From assembly GCA_012031475.1 (NCBI GenBank), contig JAAUTJ010000074.1:1-12504 (forward strand): a DNA stretch of 12,504 nucleotides, read 5' to 3'. Positions 6,098-12,504 of the stretch are shown here, in pieces. Below the pieces are notes generated by a model, which saw only the letters and a program-made list of their open reading frames with translations, did not search any database and was not told the origin of the DNA. The stretch comes from Leptolyngbyaceae cyanobacterium SM1_3_5. GTDB lineage: Bacteria; Cyanobacteriota; Cyanobacteriia; Elainellales; Elainellaceae. Position 1 is the first letter of the stretch. Every line of letters starts with the position of its first letter. The translations under genes were made by a program, and so were the position numbers.

Positions 6098-8931
6098 TTA
6101 ACCAATCACCCAGAGTTCTTGCCCGTTGCCTGGGGTTTCGGTTCCAGGCGCACCCGTACCATTGTTGGCTGAGAAGAATAAGCGACCGAGCAGACTGGTC
6201 AACTGCGTCGGCTGCGAGCCTTGCGCTCCAGGCAAGATATCAAACGCGGTTTGCGTTCCATCGGCGCTGAGCCGCCAAAAGTTCAAGTCCGATCTCGGTG
6301 TTCTCAAGGTTGGGTGCTGATGCCGTGAAGTACAAGTTTCCATCTTCATCTGCCGTGAGATTTTGCGGAGTCGAGCCAAGTGTGCGACCAGTTGGATTCT
6401 GGTTGATATCGAGAATGGGCGTGTTGTTTAGCTCAATCAGGCTGGGCGCTCCGGTGCCGTTGTAGCTCCACAGTTCTACCCCGCTGGTTCCATTGTCAGC
6501 CGTGAAATACAGCAGTGCGCTGGCACCGCTTCCCACCACCGTCAGTTGCCCAGGAGCAGAACTGAAATCGCTGGTGGTGTTGGGTTTGAGGTCGGCCACT
6601 AGCTCAACCCTCCCGTTATTGATCCGCCAGAGTTCTTGTCCAATATTGCCGCCAAGCTGAGTGCTGTTCGGCGAAGTGCCGATCGCCGTGAAGTAAATTT
6701 GATCATTGAAGAAGGTGAAGTTGGGCGAGGCACGAAATGGATCAAGGTTCGGGTCTTCGACAATGCGGGGCGTACCGACTGCCCCATTGGTAACGAGAGC
6801 AGGCTGTGACGTTCCTGGTGCAAGCCGCCACAGCCGATTGATTCGGTCACTTCCGGTCACTACAAAATAAACCTCTGTGCCGTTGGGAGTCGGAGCGCCG
6901 AAGAAGTTTCTGGGCAAAGAGCCGCCTCCACCTGGAACCACATTGATTACTTCTGGAGTTGCGCCCGGACTGGTGATGCGCCACACTTCCTCTCCTGTCG
7001 CGTTAGGACCAGTTACGCCATCGAAACCAGAGAAGTAAAGCGTGTTACCGATCGCCGTCAATCTCTGAATTTGCCTAAAGTTGGTGACTCCTTGAACTTC
7101 TGTCGTGCCGCTTGCCGTGCCGTCCGATCGATACAGCACAAAGCGCTGCCGAGTTCCAGTGACTCCATCTTCTTGGAGGGTTTCTCGGACACTTGCAACG
7201 AAATACAGCGTACCGTTGACGTTAACAGGCAATTCGGGAATTGCTTCAATGCTCCGGTCGGTTAGCGAAAGGATCTGTTCGGTTGTTCCTTGACCATTGG
7301 TGCGCCAGAGCGCAGTTTGACCATTGCCCGCACCAGCAACAAAGTAGAGGACATCTTCAGCAACGCCCTGTGAGTTGGTGAATCGACCTGCTACCAGGTT
7401 TGCATTGACATCAGCACCGGGATTAAATGTGAGGTTGGCAGGGAGTGCAACCTTTTTCACGCTGCCCAGCGTACCAAGCTGCGCTGCATTGCGGCCATCT
7501 GCCCGCCAAAGCGATCGCCCGGTTCCATCGGTCGCCACAAAGAACAAGCTGTTGCCCACGACCGTAATTTGCCTTGGGTTTGATTGTCGGCGGCCTGGAT
7601 TGATATCGCGGGGCGATCGTTGGATTGCCGTTGCGAGGCTGCGTGTACATGATCAGGTCATACAGCACACCCTGAGTGGCCGGATTAGAATCAATCCGCA
7701 AGAAATAAGTGCCCGCGCCAAGGTTGCCGCCAAAGCCATCACTGATTTTGGTTTGGCCTGCGCCTTCCAATCGGGGCGGCTGAGCAATTTCTTGAATCGG
7801 GTCGTCAGTTGAATCAGCCGGATCGTCAGGGAGAATCTGGTTGGGGTTGTTTGGATCGGCTCGAAACAGCGTGACATTGACGCTACCCTGCCTCGGTTCA
7901 ACCGTCACGCTGGTAAAGCTGCCGCCTTCGGGGACGGTGAACTTGTAGTAGTCGAAGGTGTCTGCACCGCCAACAAATTCTCTAAAGGTGAACGGTGCAT
8001 CGATCGAAGTACCGTCGAGAGAAGCACTGATATCGAGCGGTGGATCTGCATCTGGTACGTTCGGAGCGCGATCGAGCGGAATGGCCGAGTAGGTCAGGCG
8101 ATATCTGCCGCTTTGTCCGCTGCTGGCTGGAAACACGCGAATGAAGTATTCGCCCGGTGACATCGGTTCGGCTGACGTACCGACTGTAATCGCTTCGTCG
8201 GCATTGCCACCGTTTGTCGAAAATCCGATCGGCGTATTGCTGGCATCTCGAACTTCAACGTTCAGATCAGCCGTTAATTCCGTCAGGCTGAGATTGAAAA
8301 TTGCGCCTTGGCTGAAAATATCATCTTCGGGAATGGTAAAGCGGTAGAAGTCATTTGTGTCGCTGCCGCCCACCGTGTCAGTGATGACGCGATCGGTAAA
8401 ATCAATTTCGATCGGTGAGGCTGTATCCGCCGTGTTGCCGCCGCGATCGCTGCCGCCAGGGTTGTTAGGGTTGTTGGGATTGTTGGGATTGTTGGGATTG
8501 TTGGGGTTGTCACTGGAGGCAGCGACCTCCAATCTGTAGTTGACGCGCCCGCGCCCGCTGCGATATTGCACACTGAGGTAATACTGGCCGGAATCAAGCG
8601 TTCTAGTCAGCGATTCGTTGCGATTGCCAGCGCGTCTGCCCGTTTCCAGGGTGGTGATGAACTGATTGCGCTGGCGACGGCTGATGCTGGCAAAGTTGAC
8701 GTTGCCAATGCGTCGCAGGGCGCGGCTCGGATTTTTTAGGGAAAACAGTTGAATATCAACGTTGGCACCGCGCTTGATGCCGGAGAGATTAATTTGCACG
8801 TTGCTGCGACCGATGAGGCGAAAGCTTCGCAGGTCAACGCGATCGTTCGTCTGGACAGAATCATTTCCCCGAAAAGACGGCGTGACTAGGATATTTCTTC
8901 TGACTTGTCTTAGCCTTTCGTCTGCGACCAT
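6098..8931 (-). pseudogene. Large PPC-domain / ELWxxDGT-repeat protein, two frameshifts
   Basis: Two extra bases break the frame: one in the G-run at 7610-7613 and one in the A-run at 6277-6280. Removing both gives 943 residues and continuous motifs, including ARDINPG at the first joint and GLELWRLSADGT at the second. Residues 1-140, 175-285 and 310-430 look like three pre-peptidase C-terminal (PPC) beta domains (SGQYYLSVQY, NDFYRFTIP and PGEYFIRVFP, FDYYKFTVP and AGTYFLRID). An Asn-Pro-Asn linker sits at 142-158. Residues 440-943 carry about eight repeats of the ELWxxDGT kind (FFVATDGTGRSLWRADG, YFTADNGTSGVELWSYNG). Such proteins are usually extracellular or surface proteins. No classical signal peptide is seen. 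The start ATG follows GGAGAGAG. The gene lies 91 bases after the sugar permease on the same strand. Function unknown. Confidence 0.75.
8461..8511 (-). repeat. 9-base tandem repeat coding Asn-Pro-Asn
   Basis: The + strand shows units of the form (A/G)TTGTTGGG, about five and a half in a row. On the coding strand they give repeated Asn-Asn-Pro, a flexible linker between the first two PPC domains. Copies of this kind expand and shrink by slippage, always in frame. Confidence 0.85.
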
Positions 8932-9022
8932 GAACTCTCTCCGTGCGAACTTGCGACAGCAAATAGCATTCCCGATTGCCGATTAAAAGCAATCACTGCT
9001 ACAAAATTTTTGAAGCTTCATC

Positions 9023-9925
9023 TTAGCTCAGCGGAGCCGATTGGCGATCGAAGCTGAGCCGCAGAACGGAAAACGCCAAGATCAGCAGAAACAGAGCCAG
9101 CCCGATCGTGCAGGCATAGCTGATTTCCAGCTTTGTAAAGTTTTCATACACGTAATAGACGATCGTTTTGGAACTGTTGCGCGGTCCGCCCTGTGTCATC
9201 ACGTAGACTTCTTCAAACACTTTGGTCGCAGAAATTGCCGAAATCACCGCAACTAAAAAAATGTATGGCTTCATCAGCGGAATCGTGATGTCCCAATGTT
9301 TTTGCCAGCCGTCCGACCCGTCGATCGCCCCAGCTTCATACAGTTCTGCCGGAATCGCCTGAAGTCCGGCTAGATAAATCACCATGTAATAGCCCAAGCC
9401 TTTCCAGATCGTCACGGCCATGACGCTAAACAGCGCGAGACGCGGACTCGTCAGCCAGCCGATTCTCGCCAGACCGACGCTTTGCAGCAGTTGATTAATC
9501 AGTCCGGTTTCGTCGAGCAGCCAGCGCCACGCAATTCCCGCCACGACCATCGAGATCACAACGGGCACGTAGTAGGCAGCACGAAACCAGCGAATGCCCG
9601 GAAGTGCCTGATTCACCAGAATGGCAAGACCGAGAGGGGCGATCGCCAAAATCGGCACGACGCAGATCAAATATAAAAAGGTATTCCACAGCGTTTTGCG
9701 AAAGACGGGATCTTTCAAAAGCCGCTCAAAGTTGTCTAGCCCAACCCAGACGGGCGGCTGCGTGATGTCGTATTCGTACTGCGTGAAGCTGAGGAAAAAC
9801 GCTTGTATGGCCGGATAAAACACGGTCAGGCTCAGCATCAGCAAGGCGGGCAGCAAAAACAGGTATGGCGTTGCCTTGCGAAGCAGTGTCGATCGCTGCT
9901 CTTTTTTCATCTCCAAAAGCCGCAT
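9023..9925 (-). CDS. ABC sugar transporter permease, MalF/UgpA type
   Basis: A 300-residue inner-membrane permease of the CUT1 carbohydrate import family. Six membrane spans fit about residues 20-47, 80-105, 117-137, 165-190, 219-235 and 271-290. The EAA loop that contacts the ATPase is clear at 196-220: YEAGAIDGSDGWQKHWDITI, then PLMKP. The N-terminal segments LFLLPALLMLSLTVFYPAI and GLDNFERLL are typical of the MalF/UgpA subunit. The chosen start ATG at 9925 has AAAGGAG seven bases upstream; a longer in-frame reading upstream runs over the acetyltransferase gene and is not real. No partner permease, binding protein or ATPase lies in this window, so the substrate cannot be told. It follows the GNAT gene by 26 bases and may share its transcript. 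Confidence 0.9.
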   Translation of the reverse strand: MRLLEMKKEQRSTLLRKATPYLFLLPALLMLSLTVFYPAIQAFFLSFTQYEYDITQPPVWVGLDNFERLLKDPVFRKTLWNTFLYLICVVPILAIAPLGLAILVNQALPGIRWFRAAYYVPVVISMVVAGIAWRWLLDETGLINQLLQSVGLARIGWLTSPRLALFSVMAVTIWKGLGYYMVIYLAGLQAIPAELYEAGAIDGSDGWQKHWDITIPLMKPYIFLVAVISAISATKVFEEVYVMTQGGPRNSSKTIVYYVYENFTKLEISYACTIGLALFLLILAFSVLRLSFDRQSAPLS

Positions 9926-9932
9926 TGCTTCG

Positions 9933-9939
9933 CTCCTTT
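9933..9939 (-). promoter_or_regulatory. Ribosome binding site fixing the permease start
   Basis: AAAGGAG on the - strand lies seven bases before the ATG at 9925. It decides between this start and the much longer open frame upstream. Confidence 0.8.
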
Positions 9940-9951
9940 GCCGATCGCCCT

Positions 9952-10415
9952 TTATTGTAAATCCAGCCGCATTTCGTTCGAGGTGATGAAGCCCAAGCGA
10001 TCGTACACCGATCGACCCGATGGCGAGGCATGTAAAATCACGCGAGTACAGCCCAGCGCTTTGAGATGATCGATCGCCCGTTTCGTCAGCGCGGTTGCAA
10101 TGCCCTGACTGCGATAATTTTTTCAACGTACACGCCCCAAATATAGCCATACTTGCGCTCAGCATCGGCTAACAGCAGCGGATAGAGTCCACTGAACAAC
10201 TGACAGCTTGCCGATCCAACCACTTCACCATCAACAGAGGCAACAAAAGCGGCATAGTCGAGCGTTTGACGAGCGCGATCGATGAATTCCTGCGTCACTT
10301 CTGCCCAGTCTGACGTGATATTCGCTTCAGAAACCTTGTTATCACGCCAAAGCTGGAAAAAATGTTGGGCGATCAAGCGATCGTCGTTGGGTGTTGCGGT
10401 GCGAATTGAGAACAT
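9952..10415 (-). pseudogene. GNAT N-acetyltransferase, one frameshift
   Basis: The first frame gives FSIRTATPNDDRLIAQHFFQ through YIWGVYVEK. It then leaves the family sequence at a run of six T's on the + strand (10118-10123). Adding one base restores NYRSQGIATALTKRAIDHL, which holds the acetyl-CoA pyrophosphate-binding motif (Q/R-x-x-G-x-A type), and the usual end ASPSGRSVYDRLGFITSNEM. The restored length is 154 residues, normal for GNAT enzymes, which move an acetyl group from acetyl-CoA to an amine. The acceptor is unknown. The ATG overlaps the stop of the upstream beta-propeller gene by one base (TGATG), so translation is probably coupled; a GTG one codon earlier is also possible. Without the repair the acetyl-CoA site would be lost. 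A read error is likely. Confidence 0.8.
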
Positions 10416-11380
10416 CACCGGACAGAATCGAGGCTGAGCCGCACGACTTCCGCAGGTTGAACGCCGTCCGCAGGGGGAAGCGTCATGCCGCCATTGGTAA
10501 CGATGTAGAGGCTCGATTGATTTTCGTCGAACGCCAACGCCGTGCAGCCTGTGACGCCCTGATCGGCCTGCGCGATCGTGGTCAGACTGCCATCGGGAGC
10601 AATTCGCAAAACCGAGTTGAAAACATGCGTGGTGGCGTAAAGATTGCCAGCGGAATCGATCGCAAAATCATCGATCACAGCAGGCTGGACAAACACCTCG
10701 ATCGCTCCGGGTTCACCATTGGCCTGAAGCGGAATTTTCAGCAGCATCGCCTTAGCCGTGTTGGACGCATAGAGAACGCCATCGTAAATCTTCAGCCCGT
10801 TGACAGCGGGTGTGGGATTTTCGGTTGTGGCTCGTGCCAGCATTTCATCTTGCAGCCAGATTCGCGCTGTGTTTGTCGTCGTGTTGAATTCCCAAATTGC
10901 GCCAACGTAGGAATCCGCCACGAGGTAGCGATCGCCCGCCAGTTGCGTGATTCCATTCAAAAACTGAGCCTCTGGCATCGTCAGCAGCGTTTTGACTTCG
11001 CCCGTTTGGGACACGCCAAACATCGTGGGAACGCCTTCGGCATTGCGACCACTAACCAGCAGGCTGTTGTCAGGCGCGATCGCAAGCCCAGCCACGTTGC
11101 CTGCGATCGCTGCAAATTCTTCTGGCGCACTGCCCGATCGCATCTGGTGAATTTTGCCGTCTTCGTAGCTGGTGATGAACAGCGTACCTGACTCATCCAC
11201 CACCACGCTTTCCAGAAAAGTGTTGCGTGGAAATTCGGCCACCGTTTCAGCGGGAGCCAGCGCGATCGGCACGTTGGCATAAATTGGCGGCAACTGCGCG
11301 AGAGCCGGAATTGCGACGGCGGCGATCGCGGCCATTGCTACCAGCCCAATTCCGTATTGCTGATCGATTCTGCGTTTCAT
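10415..11380 (-). CDS. Secreted beta-propeller protein (SMP-30/NHL-like)
   Basis: The product has 321 residues. The first 28 form a signal peptide (KRR start, hydrophobic GLVAMAAIAAVAI, cleavage after ALA). The mature part has repeated beta-propeller blades: ESVVVDESGTLFITSYEDG, GLAIAPDNSLLVSG, NGITQLAGDRYLVADSYVG, NGLKIYDGVLYASN, DDFAIDSAGNLYATTHVFN and ALAFDENQSSLYIVTNGG. This is the pattern of SMP-30/gluconolactonase-like and NHL-type propellers, some of which are lactonases; substrate and activity cannot be assigned. It is probably periplasmic. The start ATG is preceded by AAGGTGG. It is the first gene of a - strand series and overlaps the GNAT gene by one base. Confidence 0.85.
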   Translation of the reverse strand: MKRRIDQQYGIGLVAMAAIAAVAIPALAQLPPIYANVPIALAPAETVAEFPRNTFLESVVVDESGTLFITSYEDGKIHQMRSGSAPEEFAAIAGNVAGLAIAPDNSLLVSGRNAEGVPTMFGVSQTGEVKTLLTMPEAQFLNGITQLAGDRYLVADSYVGAIWEFNTTTNTARIWLQDEMLARATTENPTPAVNGLKIYDGVLYASNTAKAMLLKIPLQANGEPGAIEVFVQPAVIDDFAIDSAGNLYATTHVFNSVLRIAPDGSLTTIAQADQGVTGCTALAFDENQSSLYIVTNGGMTLPPADGVQPAEVVRLSLDSVR

Positions 11381-11410
11381 CTTTAGCCACCTTCTGCGAA
11401 AGACAACCGC

Positions 11411-11440
11411 ATCTTACAGCCGATTGATTCAGTTTCGCAA
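11411..11440 (-). promoter_or_regulatory. Weak promoter candidate of the beta-propeller gene
   Basis: The - strand reads TTGCGA, an 18-base spacer, then TAAGAT, about 30 bases before the start codon. Each box matches the consensus at four of six positions, so this is tentative. Confidence 0.25.
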
Positions 11441-11477
11441 AGCGGATCACTGTAACGAACTACAAAACTTTCTGAAA

Positions 11478-11507
11478 TTGACTAGCGCAAACGAGATTTA
11501 ATATAGT
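11478..11507 (+). promoter_or_regulatory. Promoter of the membrane-protein operon
   Basis: TTGACT at 11478-11483 and TATAGT at 11502-11507 with an 18-base spacer make a good sigma-70-type promoter. The leader would be about 95 bases to the GTG start at 11609. Confidence 0.6.
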
Positions 11508-11518
11508 ACACTTGTACC
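11505..11518. promoter_or_regulatory. LexA-type operator
   Basis: AGTACACTTGTACC matches the published cyanobacterial LexA consensus RGTACNNNDGTWCB at every position and holds the perfect inverted repeat GTACA-CT-TGTAC. It overlaps the -10 box and the expected transcription start, the place expected for a repressor. I noticed no other full match in the window. It suggests DNA-damage (or LexA-linked redox) control of the operon to its right. Confidence 0.65.
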
Positions 11519-11608
11519 AAATCATTCTTTTGTTGTTACGACAAACCGCCATTCATTCTGCTTTTTCCCCGACTTCTTCCTCATCGCCCCATTCGGAGGA
11601 ATCCGCCT

Positions 11609-11968
11609 GTGCAAACTCAGCCTGTGTCTACTCAGCCCGTGTCTACTCAGCCCGTGTCTACTCATCCTCAGTCTCTCACACTGCGCCCGCGCCGATCGAA
11701 ATGGCAGCAGTGGATCGTGCCGCCCGCCCGCTTTGCCGCTGCCCTCAAAGATGCGATCGCCTGGATTGCCTTTGCCGTTGCGCTGCGGTTGGCGATGCGC
11801 TGGCTGATCGTTGCGCTGCCTCTGCTGTGGCCGATCGCCGCGCTGATCGCGATGGTTCCCGCCTTGAGTGCGGCATATCTGGCGAGTCGGTTTCCCCGCT
11901 TGAGCTTGGTGTTGGGCTATCGATCGCTCTTGATTCTGCTCGGTTTGATGTTGGGAGGCAAGCTATGA
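11609..11968 (+). CDS. Small membrane protein, unknown
   Basis: The product has 119 residues and I do not recognise its family. The start is the GTG with GGAGGA eight bases upstream. The N-terminus carries three copies of QPVST, then a basic stretch (LRPRRSKWQQW). Hydrophobic segments follow at about 48-70, 72-93 and 98-116 (AWIAFAVALRLAMRWLIVAL; PLLWPIAALIAMV; LSLVLGYRSLLILLGLMLGG), so two or three membrane spans with a cytoplasmic basic N-terminus are likely. Its stop overlaps the next start (ATGA), so the two are translationally coupled. It is the first gene behind the LexA-type operator. Confidence 0.75.
   Translation: MQTQPVSTQPVSTQPVSTHPQSLTLRPRRSKWQQWIVPPARFAAALKDAIAWIAFAVALRLAMRWLIVALPLLWPIAALIAMVPALSAAYLASRFPRLSLVLGYRSLLILLGLMLGGKL
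11618..11662 (+). repeat. Three tandem 15-base repeats in the coding start
   Basis: CAGCCTGTGTCTACT is followed by two copies of CAGCCCGTGTCTACT, coding QPVST three times right after the start of the small membrane protein. The in-frame unit suggests tolerated length change. Confidence 0.85.
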
Positions 11969-12390
11969 ACCCGATCTATCCGCCGCAACAGGCTGTACCC
12001 CGTCCCACCCGCAAGCGCCGCAAACCGCGACGCCGAGGCGCAATTGTTCTGGCAGGCAGCTCGATGTTGGCCGCAGGCTTGCTGTTTGTCGATTTGCGCG
12101 GCGTTGAGCCAACTGTTTCCAAAAGCCCGTGTCAGCAGGTGATTCAGGCGCGATCGGTGCTGTCTCGCGCTCAACTGGCAAAACTGCTCAACGTGCGCGA
12201 ACGCAGTGCCAAAAGCACAGTACAGGCAATCGTCAATGAACCTTACTGCAAGCTGGCACCGATCGAAATTCGGGCTGGAGTCACTGCCGATCGCGAAGCC
12301 TATCCGCTGGCTTTTGACCCGAATACCTGGCTGGTGGTGCTGTATGAAGGAGACGAATATGCCGGGTATGACTTTGCGATTCGCCGCTAG
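11965..12390 (+). CDS. Single-pass membrane protein, unknown
   Basis: The product has 141 residues. It starts at an ATG overlapping the previous stop, with GGAGG seven bases upstream. A strongly basic N-terminus (RPTRKRRKPRRRG at 13-25) precedes one membrane span (about 26-43), so the rest is probably outside the plasma membrane. The outer part has two cysteines (C56, C95), which may pair, and the stretches LSRAQLAKLLNVRERS and EIRAGVTADREAYPLAFDPN, then WLVVLYEGDEYAGYDFA. It has the feel of a conserved cyanobacterial protein of unknown role; I can name no family. The same frame is open far upstream, but that part overlaps the previous gene and is not credible. Confidence 0.75.
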   Translation: MNPIYPPQQAVPRPTRKRRKPRRRGAIVLAGSSMLAAGLLFVDLRGVEPTVSKSPCQQVIQARSVLSRAQLAKLLNVRERSAKSTVQAIVNEPYCKLAPIEIRAGVTADREAYPLAFDPNTWLVVLYEGDEYAGYDFAIRR

Positions 12391-12504
12391 CGCGATGGGC
12401 ATTCTGCTCGCAGGCTGCACGGCAACCGCCAAAGTGGAACCGCGCAATGTTCAAACTTCAGCAGGCGGTGGCAGCTTCAGCCCGGAGACACGGTGGGCGG
12501 CCAT
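12359..12504 (+). CDS. Lipoprotein, N-terminal part
   Basis: A frame starting with ATG six bases after AAGGAG runs to the right edge. The first 48 residues show a signal sequence (MPGMTLRFAASAMGI) ending in the lipobox LLAGC at about 16-20, so the mature protein would be lipid-anchored at Cys20. The visible mature part (TATAKVEPRNVQTSAGGGSF) is too short to place. It overlaps the previous gene by 32 bases in another frame, which implies coupled translation in the LexA-type operon. A second ATG at 12368 would lie too far from the ribosome binding site. Confidence 0.75.
   Translation, partial: MPGMTLRFAASAMGILLAGCTATAKVEPRNVQTSAGGGSFSPETRWAA

Noticed and set aside
9926..10165. 80-residue N-terminal extension of the sugar permease
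   Set aside because: It overlaps the acetyltransferase gene in another frame, has no permease character, and a good ribosome binding site marks the ATG at 9925.
10391..11191. 266-codon + strand frame
   Set aside because: It lies antisense to the clear beta-propeller gene and has the Arg/His-rich make-up of a shadow frame.
11512..11964. Long N-terminal extension of the single-pass membrane protein
   Set aside because: It is low-complexity, overlaps the small membrane protein gene, and a coupled ATGA start with GGAGG exists at 11965.

Overview
The window looks like cyanobacterial chromosome. The palindrome GCGATCGC (HIP1, typical of many cyanobacteria) recurs throughout. The gene pair rplI-dnaB is a standard bacterial core pair, and a site matching the cyanobacterial LexA consensus lies near the right end. 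The genus cannot be told from the sequence alone.

Layout. Positions 1-1738 hold the 3' part of rplI and a complete, intein-free dnaB on the + strand. Positions 1843-4989 have the look of a plasmid-type replication module placed directly beside dnaB. It consists of a primase-like gene on the - strand, a 668-base divergent intergenic region with an array of about eight iterons (core TACGCSGGAGTTACAG) and one DnaA-box-like site, and a gene on the + strand for a 383-residue initiator-like protein with two probable winged-helix regions. Positions 4990-6097 hold a doubtful small ORF, terminators, a short tandem repeat and a gene for a small secreted LEA-like helical protein. Positions 6098-11380 hold four - strand genes: a secreted beta-propeller protein, a GNAT acetyltransferase, a MalF/UgpA-type sugar permease, and a large protein with PPC domains followed by ELWxxDGT repeats. 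From about 11478 a + strand operon begins behind a promoter overlapped by a LexA-type palindrome. It encodes a small membrane protein, a single-pass membrane protein and a lipoprotein that runs off the end.

Three genes are broken by five single-base indels in all: the primase-like gene (two), the PPC/ELWxxDGT gene (two) and the GNAT gene (one). Every indel lies in a run of one base, and undoing them gives lengths that are exact multiples of three with continuous family motifs. Sequencing or assembly error is therefore at least as likely as true decay, and these genes should not be called dead without checking the reads.

The most interesting element is the chromosomal iteron/Rep/primase-like module next to the replicative helicase gene. 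It could be an integrated plasmid, or an extra or replacement chromosomal origin. Second is the LexA-type site, which suggests DNA-damage control of an uncharacterised membrane-protein operon.
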